Assembly: GCA_030827365.1 (NCBI GenBank)
Contig: JAUREO010000005.1
Location: forward strand, 1 to 60,151
DNA from: Candidatus Poseidonia sp.
GTDB taxonomy: Archaea; Thermoplasmatota; Poseidoniia; Poseidoniales; Poseidoniaceae
Direction: 5' to 3'
DNA length: 60,151 nucleotides
Made by a program: the position numbers and the translations under genes. Within the stretch, counting starts at the first letter, position 1; every line of letters starts with the position of its first letter. The notes below the pieces were generated by a model. The model was not told the origin of the DNA. It ran no database searches and saw nothing but the letters and a program-made list of their open reading frames with translations. Below are positions 50,376-59,001 of this stretch, one piece after another.

Positions 50376-51682
50376 TACACTTCACCTCTATAATGCGTAT
50401 CGACAATGTTCCTAAACCGTTCAAACAACGGAGAGGCATCATGTGGCCCGGGGCATGCCTCAGGGTGAAATTGAACTGTAAAGCATGGCTTGTTGATCAC
50501 ATCAAGGCCTTCCACAGTTCCATCGTTTGCATTCACATATCGAACTTTGATTTCGGAACCATGTAGATTCTCAACCATTGGCGAGGTTGCTCCTGTTGGA
50601 TGTGCAGCGAGCATTCCATCATGAGGATGTGCTACAGCAAAGCCATGGTTTTGACTAGTAATTGCAACAGTTCCATTGACCAAATCAACGACGGGTTGAT
50701 TGGCACCGCGATGTCCATATCGCATTTTGTAGGTTTGTAATCCCGATGCAAGTCCCATCAATTGGTGACCTAAACAAATACCCATGACGGGGAGGTTATC
50801 AAAGACCGCTCTTGCAAGAGTTTTTCGAGCCTGCGTCGCTTTTCCTGGGTGTGCCGGGTCTCCAGGGCCATTTGAACAAAACAATGCTTTGATATTGTAG
50901 CTCGTACATAAATGGTCATAATCAACATCAGGGGGGCACCAAACAACATCAAAATAGGCACATAAATGTCGCAAGATGTTGTATTTGATGCCACAGTCGA
51001 TAACGCCCAGACGAGGGCGGTCATCGTAGGTTTGATCCATGTAATACTGCCCGAGATGAATCGGTTCGTTGATCGAAACCTCATCAACTAAATCTTCGAG
51101 ATCTGGTGACGTTAATTCTGCGAGCCTTGTCTTCATTTGTTGTTCATCTTCAAGAGGGCCAAAGATGCAAAGTACGGTGCCAAGTTCTCTGACATGGCGT
51201 GTAATGGAACGAGTATCAACCCCTTCTATGCCAGGAACGCTATGGAATCTTAGAAATTCATCAATGTTGGCAATGCTGTCTCTATGGTCGGGGATTGGTG
51301 TGGCGTGTCGAACAATGACGCCTCTTGGCCAAATTTTTGATGATTCTGACTTGCCCTCATGGACTCCATAATTTCCAATGAGTGGATATGTGAATGTGAG
51401 AATTTGACCAGCAAATGAAGGGTCAGTCAGCGATTCTTGGTAACCCATCATCCCAGTTGTGAACACTAATTCTCCTTCAGCCCAACCTTTTGCTCCGAAA
51501 AGGTCGCCTTCGTACCTTTGGCCATCAGCGGTGAGGATAACGCCTTTGCCATTCGCTGATTCAGGTAAGTTCTCAGATGATTTGAGCCCATCTGTTGCAT
51601 CTGGGAGTGGTAAGTTCTCAAGTCTTTTAGAAGTAAAGTGTGCCTTGCTTATGCTAAGTTCAGCATTAGAGGCCTCCGACAT
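50375..51682 (-). CDS. carA: Carbamoyl-phosphate synthase, small subunit
   Basis: This protein of about 435 aa is the glutaminase subunit that feeds ammonia to CarB. The class I amidotransferase triad is visible: Cys in GICLGHQLMG, and His and Glu in FHPEACPGP. The N-terminal domain (TADGQRYEGDLFG) is typical; about 45 extra residues precede it compared with bacterial CarA. Start ATG 51682; an in-frame TTG lies just before it. It lies downstream of a terminator-like hairpin, so it begins a new transcript. Confidence 0.96.
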   Translation of the reverse strand: MSEASNAELSISKAHFTSKRLENLPLPDATDGLKSSENLPESANGKGVILTADGQRYEGDLFGAKGWAEGELVFTTGMMGYQESLTDPSFAGQILTFTYPLIGNYGVHEGKSESSKIWPRGVIVRHATPIPDHRDSIANIDEFLRFHSVPGIEGVDTRSITRHVRELGTVLCIFGPLEDEQQMKTRLAELTSPDLEDLVDEVSINEPIHLGQYYMDQTYDDRPRLGVIDCGIKYNILRHLCAYFDVVWCPPDVDYDHLCTSYNIKALFCSNGPGDPAHPGKATQARKTLARAVFDNLPVMGICLGHQLMGLASGLQTYKMRYGHRGANQPVVDLVNGTVAITSQNHGFAVAHPHDGMLAAHPTGATSPMVENLHGSEIKVRYVNANDGTVEGLDVINKPCFTVQFHPEACPGPHDASPLFERFRNIVDTHYRGEV

Positions 51683-51744
51683 CAACTTCTTTCAGAAACG
51701 GTAGGTCATAATTATTGGGTGTGCAATTGATGTTTTTTTAATGC

Positions 51745-51768
51745 AAAAAAACACACTCGTTTTGTGTT
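51745..51768 (-). terminator. Hairpin plus T tract after trm56
   Basis: On the minus strand, AACACA (51768-51763) can pair with TGTGTT (51755-51750) around a 7-nt loop, and is followed by a run of T. It sits after the trm56 stop codon and before carA, so it would separate the two transcripts. This is a weak hairpin and archaeal termination may rely mainly on the T run. Confidence 0.4.
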
Positions 51769-51803
51769 AGAATTTAACTGCAATATCCCGAGTAACTTTC
51801 TAT

Positions 51804-52373
51804 TTACTCTTCCTCAAAATCCTTCATGGAATGAACAATTTTTCCATCGGCGGAAGGTTCGATAATCAACTCAGGATTTGCAAACATTGGAACCGAATTT
51901 CTCGAAGTATTCAATTCTTCCAGAAAGAGGGCAAGAGCAGCCACTTCAGAATGAGGTTGCGTTCCAACAGAGGTGTTAAAATCGGAAATTTTGAACACTT
52001 CTCCGGGTACTTTTGCACCTCCTACAATAATTGCTATTGGTCGATTTGACCCTATTTCAGACACGACTTCTTTGTAGTTTTGACCATACATCGTCAAGTG
52101 AACGATGACACCATTTGTTTGGTTTGGATCTTGGAAATTTTTCATCCAACGCATTAATCCCTTTTGATGATGGCACTCCATCGAACCACCGAACCGCTGA
52201 TTGACCTGTTGGATGGTTGAAAATAACTTGGAATCTTGATCGCCAAAGACATGGAAGTATTGTGCCCCCCACGCTCTTGAGACGAGACCCAAATGGGTTG
52301 TTATTCTCGGGTCACGCCCAAGACGATACCCCAATCGTACCACATGAATTGGAGGTTCGTCCAATCTAATCAC
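51804..52373 (-). CDS. tRNA ribose 2'-O-methyltransferase aTrm56
   Basis: This protein of about 189 aa matches archaeal Trm56, a SPOUT-type enzyme that methylates the ribose of C56 in tRNA. Evidence: VVRLGYRLGRDPRITTHLGLVSRAWGA (N-terminal), VHLTMYGQNY, and IAIIVGGAKVPGEVF with the knot-forming loop. Start is GTG 52373 or TTG 52376; no ATG is in frame. The upstream gene ends 6 nt away (52380), so the two are probably one operon. Confidence 0.9.
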   Translation of the reverse strand: MIRLDEPPIHVVRLGYRLGRDPRITTHLGLVSRAWGAQYFHVFGDQDSKLFSTIQQVNQRFGGSMECHHQKGLMRWMKNFQDPNQTNGVIVHLTMYGQNYKEVVSEIGSNRPIAIIVGGAKVPGEVFKISDFNTSVGTQPHSEVAALALFLEELNTSRNSVPMFANPELIIEPSADGKIVHSMKDFEEE

Positions 52374-52379
52374 CAAATA

Positions 52380-53015
52380 TCATTCTTTTGACTCGGCCGA
52401 AGCATCGACGGAAGTGAGGCTATTCATTTCATAGCCCCAATTTTCACAGAATCTTTTCACCCACGCTAACTTGAGCGACAGAGCGAGCATACTCGCACTA
52501 ATCCAAGCTCCTGCCCAAAGAATACCCAATCTCACTGTTCTCCAAAGGCCTAAGCTCGTATCATATTGATTAAAAACAAGTGAAGCGATGAGTGGTTCTG
52601 CGATATAGAGGGCACTAAGAATTAACATGCCTCCCGAAAAGGGAGATAACACAAAAGTGCCACGAACCCGGCTTACATCCGAGGATATCGTCGATAACAT
52701 ACACAACGCCAATACTGAAAGTGCTACTTGAGAAAAGTTGAGTCCAAAAAACAGAGAAGTGCCTACAGTCATATCTTCGTCCCAACGAGAGATGAGAAGC
52801 CACCAAAATACGATCGTCGCCGTAAGGGCCATTCCTCCTGCTTTACCATACTTTGATGCAAGTTCGAACAGTTGGTTTTGGTCTTTGGGTTGAAACTGTT
52901 TGAGAATTCGAATCGCCAAGTCAAATTCTTCGTCGCTGTGTCCTTGTGGCTCACTTGTCTCGGAAGCCGAATAGGCGGTTTGAGAGGGTTCAAGAAAATC
53001 CTCTATCTCCGACAT
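52380..53015 (-). CDS. Membrane protein with four helices, unknown function
   Basis: This 211-aa protein has an acidic cytoplasmic N terminus of about 60 residues and then four membrane helices (about 62-80, 90-110, 125-145, 165-185). I recognise no family. It is the first gene of the pair with trm56 and diverges from folP. Confidence 0.5.
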   Translation of the reverse strand: MSEIEDFLEPSQTAYSASETSEPQGHSDEEFDLAIRILKQFQPKDQNQLFELASKYGKAGGMALTATIVFWWLLISRWDEDMTVGTSLFFGLNFSQVALSVLALCMLSTISSDVSRVRGTFVLSPFSGGMLILSALYIAEPLIASLVFNQYDTSLGLWRTVRLGILWAGAWISASMLALSLKLAWVKRFCENWGYEMNSLTSVDASAESKE

Positions 53016-53036
53016 GAGACAACGTTTGCAATCACA

Positions 53037-53044
53037 ATTTATGA
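53037..53044 (+). promoter_or_regulatory. TATA-like box before folP
   Basis: ATTTATGA lies 26-33 nt before the folP ATG at 53070 in the 54-bp divergent gap, the spacing expected for a leaderless transcript. No ribosome binding site is seen before the ATG, in keeping with this. Confidence 0.35.
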
Positions 53045-53069
53045 AACCTGCCTTTGATGTAGCGTAATT

Positions 53070-53954
53070 ATGGCGAATATAGAGGGCAAGGAAAATCGCC
53101 AGAAAATCTATGCTGACGCCATCAAGAATATCGGAAATTCTCCGAAAATCATGGGAATTCTAAATGTGACACCAGATTCATTTTATGAAAACAGTAGAGA
53201 GCAACGTGTTGAGCAAGCCATTTCAATCGGCCTTCAAATGTGGAAGGATGGCGCGACATGGATAGATATTGGAGGCGAATCAACCCGGCCGGGAGCTGAC
53301 ATTGTTCCTGTGGAAGAAGAAATTCAGCGTGTCATTCCAGTGATTGCGGGGTTGAGGGAATATAATCCAATCGGTCTGATTTCAATTGATACCCGAAATC
53401 CTGAAACAGCAAAAGCGGCGCTTCTCGCTGGTGCTGATATGGTAAATGATGTAACTGGACTACAAAATGAGTCTATGTTTGAACTCGTCCTTTCGATGCA
53501 CTGTCCTGTTTGTATTATGCACATGCGGGGTGAACCCAAATCCATGCAGTTGGATGTTGAATATTCTGATGTTGTTTCTGAGGTGAATTCCTTTCTAAAA
53601 CAAAAAATTTCTCAATTGGTCGAAGGAGGTTTTCCATTGAATTTGATCACGGTTGACCCAGGGATTGGATTTGGAAAATTACTCCATCACAACATCGAGT
53701 TGCTTCAAGCAGGTGCATCAACCAAAAAAACACTGAACTGCTCTTTGCTCTGGGGTGTTTCCCGAAAATCTATGATCGGTGAATTAACGGGAAATTCAAA
53801 ACCATCCGATCGCTTAGCGGGTACGCTCGGTTCAGCAGCTTTTGCTATGATGGAAGGTATCGACATTCTTCGAGTGCACGACGTGAAAGAACATGTTGAT
53901 TTTCTCAAAGTGCTTTCATCACTTTACAATGGAAATCTCCAACCGCTCAAATAA
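53070..53954 (+). CDS. folP: Dihydropteroate synthase
   Basis: This 294-aa TIM-barrel enzyme joins a pterin pyrophosphate to p-aminobenzoate. Signature motifs are GILNVTPDSFYEN (about 29-41), IDIGGESTRPGAD (about 70-82), DTRNP, MHMRGEP, and DPGIGFGK (about 199-206). FolP homologues in archaea can make folate or a related pterin in methanopterin biosynthesis. With FolB and the pterin dehydratase in this window, a tetrahydrofolate-type pathway is likely. Its 3' end overlaps the convergent TraB-like gene by 31 nt. Confidence 0.93.
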   Translation: MANIEGKENRQKIYADAIKNIGNSPKIMGILNVTPDSFYENSREQRVEQAISIGLQMWKDGATWIDIGGESTRPGADIVPVEEEIQRVIPVIAGLREYNPIGLISIDTRNPETAKAALLAGADMVNDVTGLQNESMFELVLSMHCPVCIMHMRGEPKSMQLDVEYSDVVSEVNSFLKQKISQLVEGGFPLNLITVDPGIGFGKLLHHNIELLQAGASTKKTLNCSLLWGVSRKSMIGELTGNSKPSDRLAGTLGSAAFAMMEGIDILRVHDVKEHVDFLKVLSSLYNGNLQPLK

Positions 53955-55081
53955 CCAGCGGTTGCAACCCATGCCCCAATCATTGAGCCCAAATTGGTTA
54001 AGGCGGTTACGAGGAGAACTTTACCAGCAGGATTTTTCCAAAATTGAGATATTTCCTCTAATTTGAGGAAGTCTTGCAAATCTTTTGCCGTCGGTTCTTT
54101 CACTTTGAGTTGCACATATCCAGCGAACCAACCAGCGGCAAGGGCTGGATTGAGCGAAGTGATCGGTGAAGCGAGGGCTGCAGTTAAAATGGCATACGGA
54201 TGCCCTCTCGCAATCATGCAAGCCAATGCAGCAAACACTGCATTGGAAATTGTCCAAATCGTAAACAATTCAATCCAATTGATGCTTTGGTTACTCATAC
54301 CCCAAGCGACAAAGAACACTAGGGCGAGAGGAATCAACCAAGGGAAAATTTTAGAGAAAAATCGAGCCTTTGGTGGTTGGTTGATAGCGTTTAAGTGGTC
54401 TCTGCCAACTGGACCCTTCTTGATCTGTTCTTGAATGCCTTGCATATGACCTGCCCCAACGACAGCAAGAATTTTTTTATCTTCAGGCAATTGGAGAATT
54501 TTTCCTGCTAAAAATTGGTCCCGCTCATCAATCAAGACTTCACCTGCACCTGGGGAGAATGTTTTGAGTTCCTCCATTAAAGATGATAGCACATCTGAAT
54601 TCTGCAAGAGTTCTTCAATGTCAACTTCGTCTTCCTCATCATCTGATTCGGATAACAGGCCCATAAGTACCTTCATCTTTTGGATAAAAGTCATTCTTTT
54701 CCAAGCCCTTCGAAGGGTGATTTGAATATCTCTGTCAACCAACGCCACCTCTTTATTCGACTGGTTTGCTTCTTGAACAGCAGCGAGTAGTTCTGCACCC
54801 GGCTGCATATTTTCATCTAATCCGAGTTTTCGTTGTTCTGCACTTAACATAGATTGAAGCAACACCAAGGGGGCTTTTCCCTCTTTGAGAACTTTCAACA
54901 ACCCTTCTTTATCGAAGCGACGTTCTTCCATCAGGGCGTCATGCCTAGATTGACACAATTCAACGGCAACAATGTCAGGGTCGAATTCGGCGATATGAAA
55001 TCGTACATCTTCAACAGACTGTTGTGAAATATGGGCCGTACCGAGAATTCGTATTCTCGGGCCAATGTCAAAAAATGGCAT
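53924..55081 (-). CDS. TraB/PrgY-family membrane protein
   Basis: This 385-aa protein has the TraB opening motif RILGTAHISQQSVEDV and DIVAVELCQSRHDAL (about 10-50), then a helical region and GAGHMQGI (about 210). Four or so C-terminal membrane helices follow. TraB-type proteins are related to TIKI-like folds; in bacteria they block pheromone activity, and their role in archaea is unknown. It follows the LemA gene by 18 nt on the same strand, so the two may be functionally linked at the membrane. Confidence 0.87.
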   Translation of the reverse strand: MPFFDIGPRIRILGTAHISQQSVEDVRFHIAEFDPDIVAVELCQSRHDALMEERRFDKEGLLKVLKEGKAPLVLLQSMLSAEQRKLGLDENMQPGAELLAAVQEANQSNKEVALVDRDIQITLRRAWKRMTFIQKMKVLMGLLSESDDEEDEVDIEELLQNSDVLSSLMEELKTFSPGAGEVLIDERDQFLAGKILQLPEDKKILAVVGAGHMQGIQEQIKKGPVGRDHLNAINQPPKARFFSKIFPWLIPLALVFFVAWGMSNQSINWIELFTIWTISNAVFAALACMIARGHPYAILTAALASPITSLNPALAAGWFAGYVQLKVKEPTAKDLQDFLKLEEISQFWKNPAGKVLLVTALTNLGSMIGAWVATAGYLSGWRFPL

Positions 55082-55099
55082 GTTTTTTCACGTTTTGAT

Positions 55100-55672
55100 T
55101 CAGAATTGAATTTGCACATTTTCTCGAACATGTGCAGCAACTTCCCACAATTCTTTTCGCTCGCATCCTTTGAGACTTGCTACGATGTTTGTAGGAATCA
55201 TTCGAATCGCTTTGTTGAAATTTGTTGAAGATGCATTGTAGAATTCTCTTCGGTCAGCAAGTTGATTCTCGATGGATACGAGTTGGTTTTGAAGTTGCAT
55301 GAAGTTTTGATTTGCTTTGAGGTCTGGGTATTGCTCAGATAGCATGTTGATTCGAGGCAACATGCCCGAAAGAACACCTTCTGCTGCCGCAATGCCACGA
55401 ACATCACCTTGTTGAAGCGCTCCTGCGGCCGCTTGTCGGGCTTTTGCAAATTCTTCAAAGATACTTGCCTCGTGCTCAGCATAACCTTTGACGATGTTGA
55501 CCAGATTTGGAATCATATCGTATCGTTGATTGAGAATGACATCAATATCAGCCCATGACTTGACTGCGTTTTCCTCAAGGTTTGTTAATCGATTCCATAC
55601 ACTGATAAACCATCCTAAAAACATCAAAACGACGAGTCCTGCAACAATCCCAATAATCATATTCGTGTCCAT
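55100..55672 (-). CDS. lemA: LemA-family membrane protein
   Basis: This 190-aa protein has one N-terminal membrane helix (about 5-25) and a long helical domain with the LemA pattern NLEENAVKSWADIDVILNQR (about 32-51), YDMIPNLVNIVKGYAEHE and FYNASSTNFNKAIRMIP. In bacteria LemA proteins are membrane proteins of unclear role, often beside membrane proteases. It heads a pair with the TraB-like gene. A TATA-like AT-rich stretch lies about 30 nt upstream. Confidence 0.93.
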   Translation of the reverse strand: MDTNMIIGIVAGLVVLMFLGWFISVWNRLTNLEENAVKSWADIDVILNQRYDMIPNLVNIVKGYAEHEASIFEEFAKARQAAAGALQQGDVRGIAAAEGVLSGMLPRINMLSEQYPDLKANQNFMQLQNQLVSIENQLADRREFYNASSTNFNKAIRMIPTNIVASLKGCERKELWEVAAHVRENVQIQF

Positions 55673-55811
55673 AATGTTCGGTAAACAAAATTCATTATTG
55701 ATACTTTCCCACGATGGGTTCTCAAAATTTCACTAAATTATGTAAAAATTATTGGTGGTGTGGAATCAAGCGAAACAAAGAGTTAAACCATGATTTGTAC
55801 GATAAATTAGC

Positions 55812-56030
55812 ATGAATGTTGGTGGAAAAGACCGTGTGTTAAGGCTGATGGGAGGCTCATCTCTGCTTGCATTCGATTATTTCGCCTCCTCGACGTGGGA
55901 ACTTATTTTACTCGGTGTGGGTTTGTGGGGGCTCATCACATCTGTTCTCGGTTTCTGCCCTTTTTACACGCTCATGGGAAGAAACACATGTCCGCAAACC
56001 TTTCCTCAAATCACATCGATTCAAGAATAA
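55812..56030 (+). CDS. DUF2892-type small membrane protein
   Basis: This 72-aa protein has two membrane helices and the YgaP-type pattern: N-terminal GGKDRVLRLMGG, then CPFYTLMG-x-NTC near the end. Family members often accompany rhodanese domains and handle sulphur compounds, but here the domain stands alone. Its last 20 nt overlap the convergent thiolase gene. Confidence 0.75.
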   Translation: MNVGGKDRVLRLMGGSSLLAFDYFASSTWELILLGVGLWGLITSVLGFCPFYTLMGRNTCPQTFPQITSIQE

Positions 56031-57231
56031 TGGCGATTCCTTGTCCGCCACCAATGCAAGCTGTTGCAATGCCGAAGCGACTGTTTGACCGCTTCAACTC
56101 GTGGGCTAAAGTAAGGACGAGTCGCGTTCCAGTTGCTGCGAGAGGATGACCTAAACCGACTGCTCCACCATTCACATTTACTTTGTCGACATCTAAACCA
56201 AGATCACGGATGCAAGCAACAGCTTGTCCTGCAAATGCCTCATTAATTTCCCATCGGTCAATGTCTTCAATTTTCATGTTTGCTCGTTCGAGCGCTTTTC
56301 GAGATGCTGGCACGGGGCCGTAGGCCATGATAGCAGGCTCTAAACCAACAATTCCCCAACTAACAATCCGTGCTAAAGGCGTATCTTTGTCTCGTGTTGC
56401 TTGGGAAGAAGATTTGATGACAACAGCAGCGGCACCATCAACGACACCTGAAGCATTACCAGCAGTAACAAAAGACTCTTTTCCAAAAGCTGTCGGGAGT
56501 GACGCAAGACTCTCCTTTGTTGTATTTCGAACCACGTGGTCTTCGTCTTTATGGGTGATAACAATATCTCCGCGGCGTGAGGGGATGGTCACTGAAACGA
56601 TTTCTTGCTCGAACACATTTTGGTCGATTGAGTTCGCAGTACGTTGATGAGAAAGTGCAGCAAATTCATCAATGCTCTCGCGGTCAATGTTTTTTCTTCT
56701 ACAGAGTTCGTCTGAAGTTTGAGCCATAAACAATCCACATGTCATGTCCTGTAAATTGGTCATCATGTAGTCTTCAACGGGGGGCGACCTGCCGAGTTTC
56801 CAGCCTTGTCGAGCACCACGAAGAATGTGTGGGGCTTGAGACAAATTTTCCATCCCTCCCGAGACAACGGTGTTTGCTTCACCAAGTTGAATCATTTGAG
56901 CACCTGAGATGATAGATTGAATTCCTGATCCGCAAATTCGAGAGAGAGTAAGCATTGGAACTTCTTGTGGAACCCCCGCTTGAAGTCCAGCGTGACGTGC
57001 ACCATAGATCGATTGAGCACAGGTTTGCAGTGCATATCCCATAACAACATGATCTACTTGTTCTGGTGAGGTGTTCGATTTTTCTAATGCCCCACGAATC
57101 GCAATGGCTCCAAGTTGTTGGGCTGAAACGCTTGATAGTGCTCCCCCTGCTTTTCCCGTACCAGTTTTTCCACCTGCCCATTCACAGAATGGCGTTCGAG
57201 CCCCTCCTACTATGACAACATCCTCGACCAT
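56011..57231 (-). CDS. Acetyl-CoA acetyltransferase (thiolase)
   Basis: This protein of about 406 aa has the thiolase active-site residues: Cys near residue 100 in RICGSGIQS, His in GGAVGLGHPLAATG, and Cys in ATACIGGGQG near the C terminus. It condenses or cleaves acyl-CoA and acetyl-CoA. Its length is that of bacterial-type biosynthetic or beta-oxidation thiolases. The substrate is not clear: mevalonate route or fatty-acid breakdown are both possible. Start ATG 57231; the in-frame TTG at 57237 is less likely. The upstream thioesterase gene on the same strand ends 53 nt away. Confidence 0.9.
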   Translation of the reverse strand: MVEDVVIVGGARTPFCEWAGGKTGTGKAGGALSSVSAQQLGAIAIRGALEKSNTSPEQVDHVVMGYALQTCAQSIYGARHAGLQAGVPQEVPMLTLSRICGSGIQSIISGAQMIQLGEANTVVSGGMENLSQAPHILRGARQGWKLGRSPPVEDYMMTNLQDMTCGLFMAQTSDELCRRKNIDRESIDEFAALSHQRTANSIDQNVFEQEIVSVTIPSRRGDIVITHKDEDHVVRNTTKESLASLPTAFGKESFVTAGNASGVVDGAAAVVIKSSSQATRDKDTPLARIVSWGIVGLEPAIMAYGPVPASRKALERANMKIEDIDRWEINEAFAGQAVACIRDLGLDVDKVNVNGGAVGLGHPLAATGTRLVLTLAHELKRSNSRFGIATACIGGGQGIAIILESM

Positions 57232-57284
57232 GAACAATGCACAAAGGTGCGATTCATAATCTCAACGATGGCCCATTTTGTTTT

Positions 57285-57722
57285 TTACAATATGGATGAA
57301 CGGCCAGGAAGACTATGTGGCTGTGAATCCCAAATGACCCAAGTACCACTTGCGGTAGCAATCAATCTTGTATCTACACGGATTTCACCTGCAAGGTGTG
57401 CTACATTTTTCCCACGCCGGACAACTTTTCCTCGTGCTATGGCTATATCACCAACATTGAGTGGTGAGATGAAATTGGTGACGAGTTGAGTTGTAGCACA
57501 CCATTCTTGTTTAGGAAGTTGCGATACGAGGCTGCCACCTAAGGCTGAATCAAGCATGGTCATCATCAGTCCCCCATGAGCAACACCACCCTTATTGAGA
57601 TGTGATTCATTGACCTCTACACCAAATTCCACATTGCCAGGCTCCCAAGTGAGGATGTGAATGCCCATCATTTCAGCCATGCCAGATAATTTTGGAGGGT
57701 CAGAAAAAGGAGAATCATTCAT
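57285..57722 (-). CDS. PaaI-type hotdog thioesterase
   Basis: This 145-aa protein has the hotdog fold. NESHLNKGGVAHGGLMMTML (about 38-57) includes the conserved HGG and active-site Asp, and the C-terminal strand GTWVIWD is present. It probably hydrolyses acyl-CoA. It overlaps the upstream YjbQ gene as ATGA (4 nt) and precedes the thiolase gene, which points to an acyl-CoA module. It is a second thioesterase, distinct from the one at 13.8 kb. Confidence 0.84.
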   Translation of the reverse strand: MNDSPFSDPPKLSGMAEMMGIHILTWEPGNVEFGVEVNESHLNKGGVAHGGLMMTMLDSALGGSLVSQLPKQEWCATTQLVTNFISPLNVGDIAIARGKVVRRGKNVAHLAGEIRVDTRLIATASGTWVIWDSQPHSLPGRSSIL

Positions 57723-58186
57723 GATTTCATCACTCCAACAACTTTGATGAGAATTCTCTTGTTTCGTTGTCCATCGAATTCAGCGTAGTGTATTTGTTCC
57801 CACGTCCCAAGATGGAGACGACCATGTTGTACAGGCATGGTCACTTGTTGTCCCAAAAGTTGTCGTTTAAGATGGGCATCACCATTGTCTTCACCAGTTC
57901 GATGATGGTGATACTCTTCTCCTTCATTTCCGTCAATACCGTGGCATGGGGCTATTTTTTCGAGCCATTGCATGATATCTTGATGCAGGCCATATTCTAA
58001 ATCATTCACATAGCAAGATGCAGTGATGTGCATTGGATTCACAAGGACGAGACCATCATCAATGCCGCTCTCTCGTACGATTCTCTCGACGTCTTGTGTG
58101 ATGCATTGTATTTGGTAACGCTCAGATGTTCGTATGGTTAATTCTTCAACATAAGTTGCGAATGTACCGGTCGTTAATTTTCCCAT
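57719..58186 (-). CDS. YjbQ-family (UPF0047) protein
   Basis: This 155-aa protein has the family signature HITASCYVNDLEYGLHQDIMQWLEKI and DNGDAHLKRQLLGQQVTMPVQHGRLHLGTWEQIHYAEFDG (about 85-125), with conserved His and Glu that may hold zinc. Bacterial members can show low thiamine-phosphate synthase activity, but their physiological role is not settled. It is the first gene of the YjbQ-thioesterase-thiolase run. Confidence 0.92.
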   Translation of the reverse strand: MGKLTTGTFATYVEELTIRTSERYQIQCITQDVERIVRESGIDDGLVLVNPMHITASCYVNDLEYGLHQDIMQWLEKIAPCHGIDGNEGEEYHHHRTGEDNGDAHLKRQLLGQQVTMPVQHGRLHLGTWEQIHYAEFDGQRNKRILIKVVGVMKS

Positions 58187-58223
58187 GCAACGAAAGACTA
58201 CAACTCATTTTATGAAGAATGTG

Positions 58224-58913
58224 TCATACTTTGAAAAGGGAAGAGTCATCTAAACCGCCATTGACCATGAGCATTGGAATACTCACTATAAGTCCACAAA
58301 ATCCGTAACAAATGATGGTAAAGACGGTCGATAACGTAGATACAATTCCACTTCCACTGATTTCGGATAAATTATCACAATCTTCCCTTGTAAGCTCACC
58401 CGCTTCACATTGTGATTCGATAATTTCGTCAGTAAATTGAGCTTCAACAACGCCCAGAACTCCGAACAATATGACGGTCAAGAGGGCAAGTTGGACACCT
58501 CTTCTCTTGTACTTCGTCATTTCAAACCCACCAAAAATAAGTGAAAGAGATAACGGGATGGTAAGAATGGTTGTTAATTTTAACAATGCCAACTCCGGTA
58601 AACTGTATGCTATCAACGAATACCCAGATGCCAATAGGGAGATGACGCCTGCGATAAATACACACACACCAATGATTGAGGCAAGACTTGACTTACCTTG
58701 GATAGGTATAGCCCCGGGTCCAAAGGGTGAAAATGAAGTTTGATTCATTTCAGTGTTACCAATAATCACCGTCTGAGGTTGCGGTGCAGCTTGATTTGGA
58801 TAGTGGTGATGATGAACATCACCCGCAATCACACTATCTCTGATACCACCTCTTCCAGCATCTTCAATCATTTTGAAAGTGGATAATTCATCATCCTTTG
58901 GACCGGCTTGCAT
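58224..58913 (-). CDS. Membrane protein of unknown function
   Basis: This 229-aa protein has a hydrophilic N terminus of about 75 residues that includes a Pro/Gln-rich stretch (YPNQAAPQPQTVIIGN). About four membrane helices follow (about 80-102, 106-126, 136-157, 192-215), with a Cys-rich acidic loop between the last two. No family is recognised. It is transcribed alone, divergent from the NAD-kinase-like gene. Confidence 0.5.
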   Translation of the reverse strand: MQAGPKDDELSTFKMIEDAGRGGIRDSVIAGDVHHHHYPNQAAPQPQTVIIGNTEMNQTSFSPFGPGAIPIQGKSSLASIIGVCVFIAGVISLLASGYSLIAYSLPELALLKLTTILTIPLSLSLIFGGFEMTKYKRRGVQLALLTVILFGVLGVVEAQFTDEIIESQCEAGELTREDCDNLSEISGSGIVSTLSTVFTIICYGFCGLIVSIPMLMVNGGLDDSSLFKV

Positions 58914-59001
58914 GTGAGTCCTAAAACAGCGAAGGTTTTGAACATTGGTTCAAAAGAATGTGTTCTTGAAGAAGAAAGGTTTGGTTTGAATAGGGCGGAA
59001 C

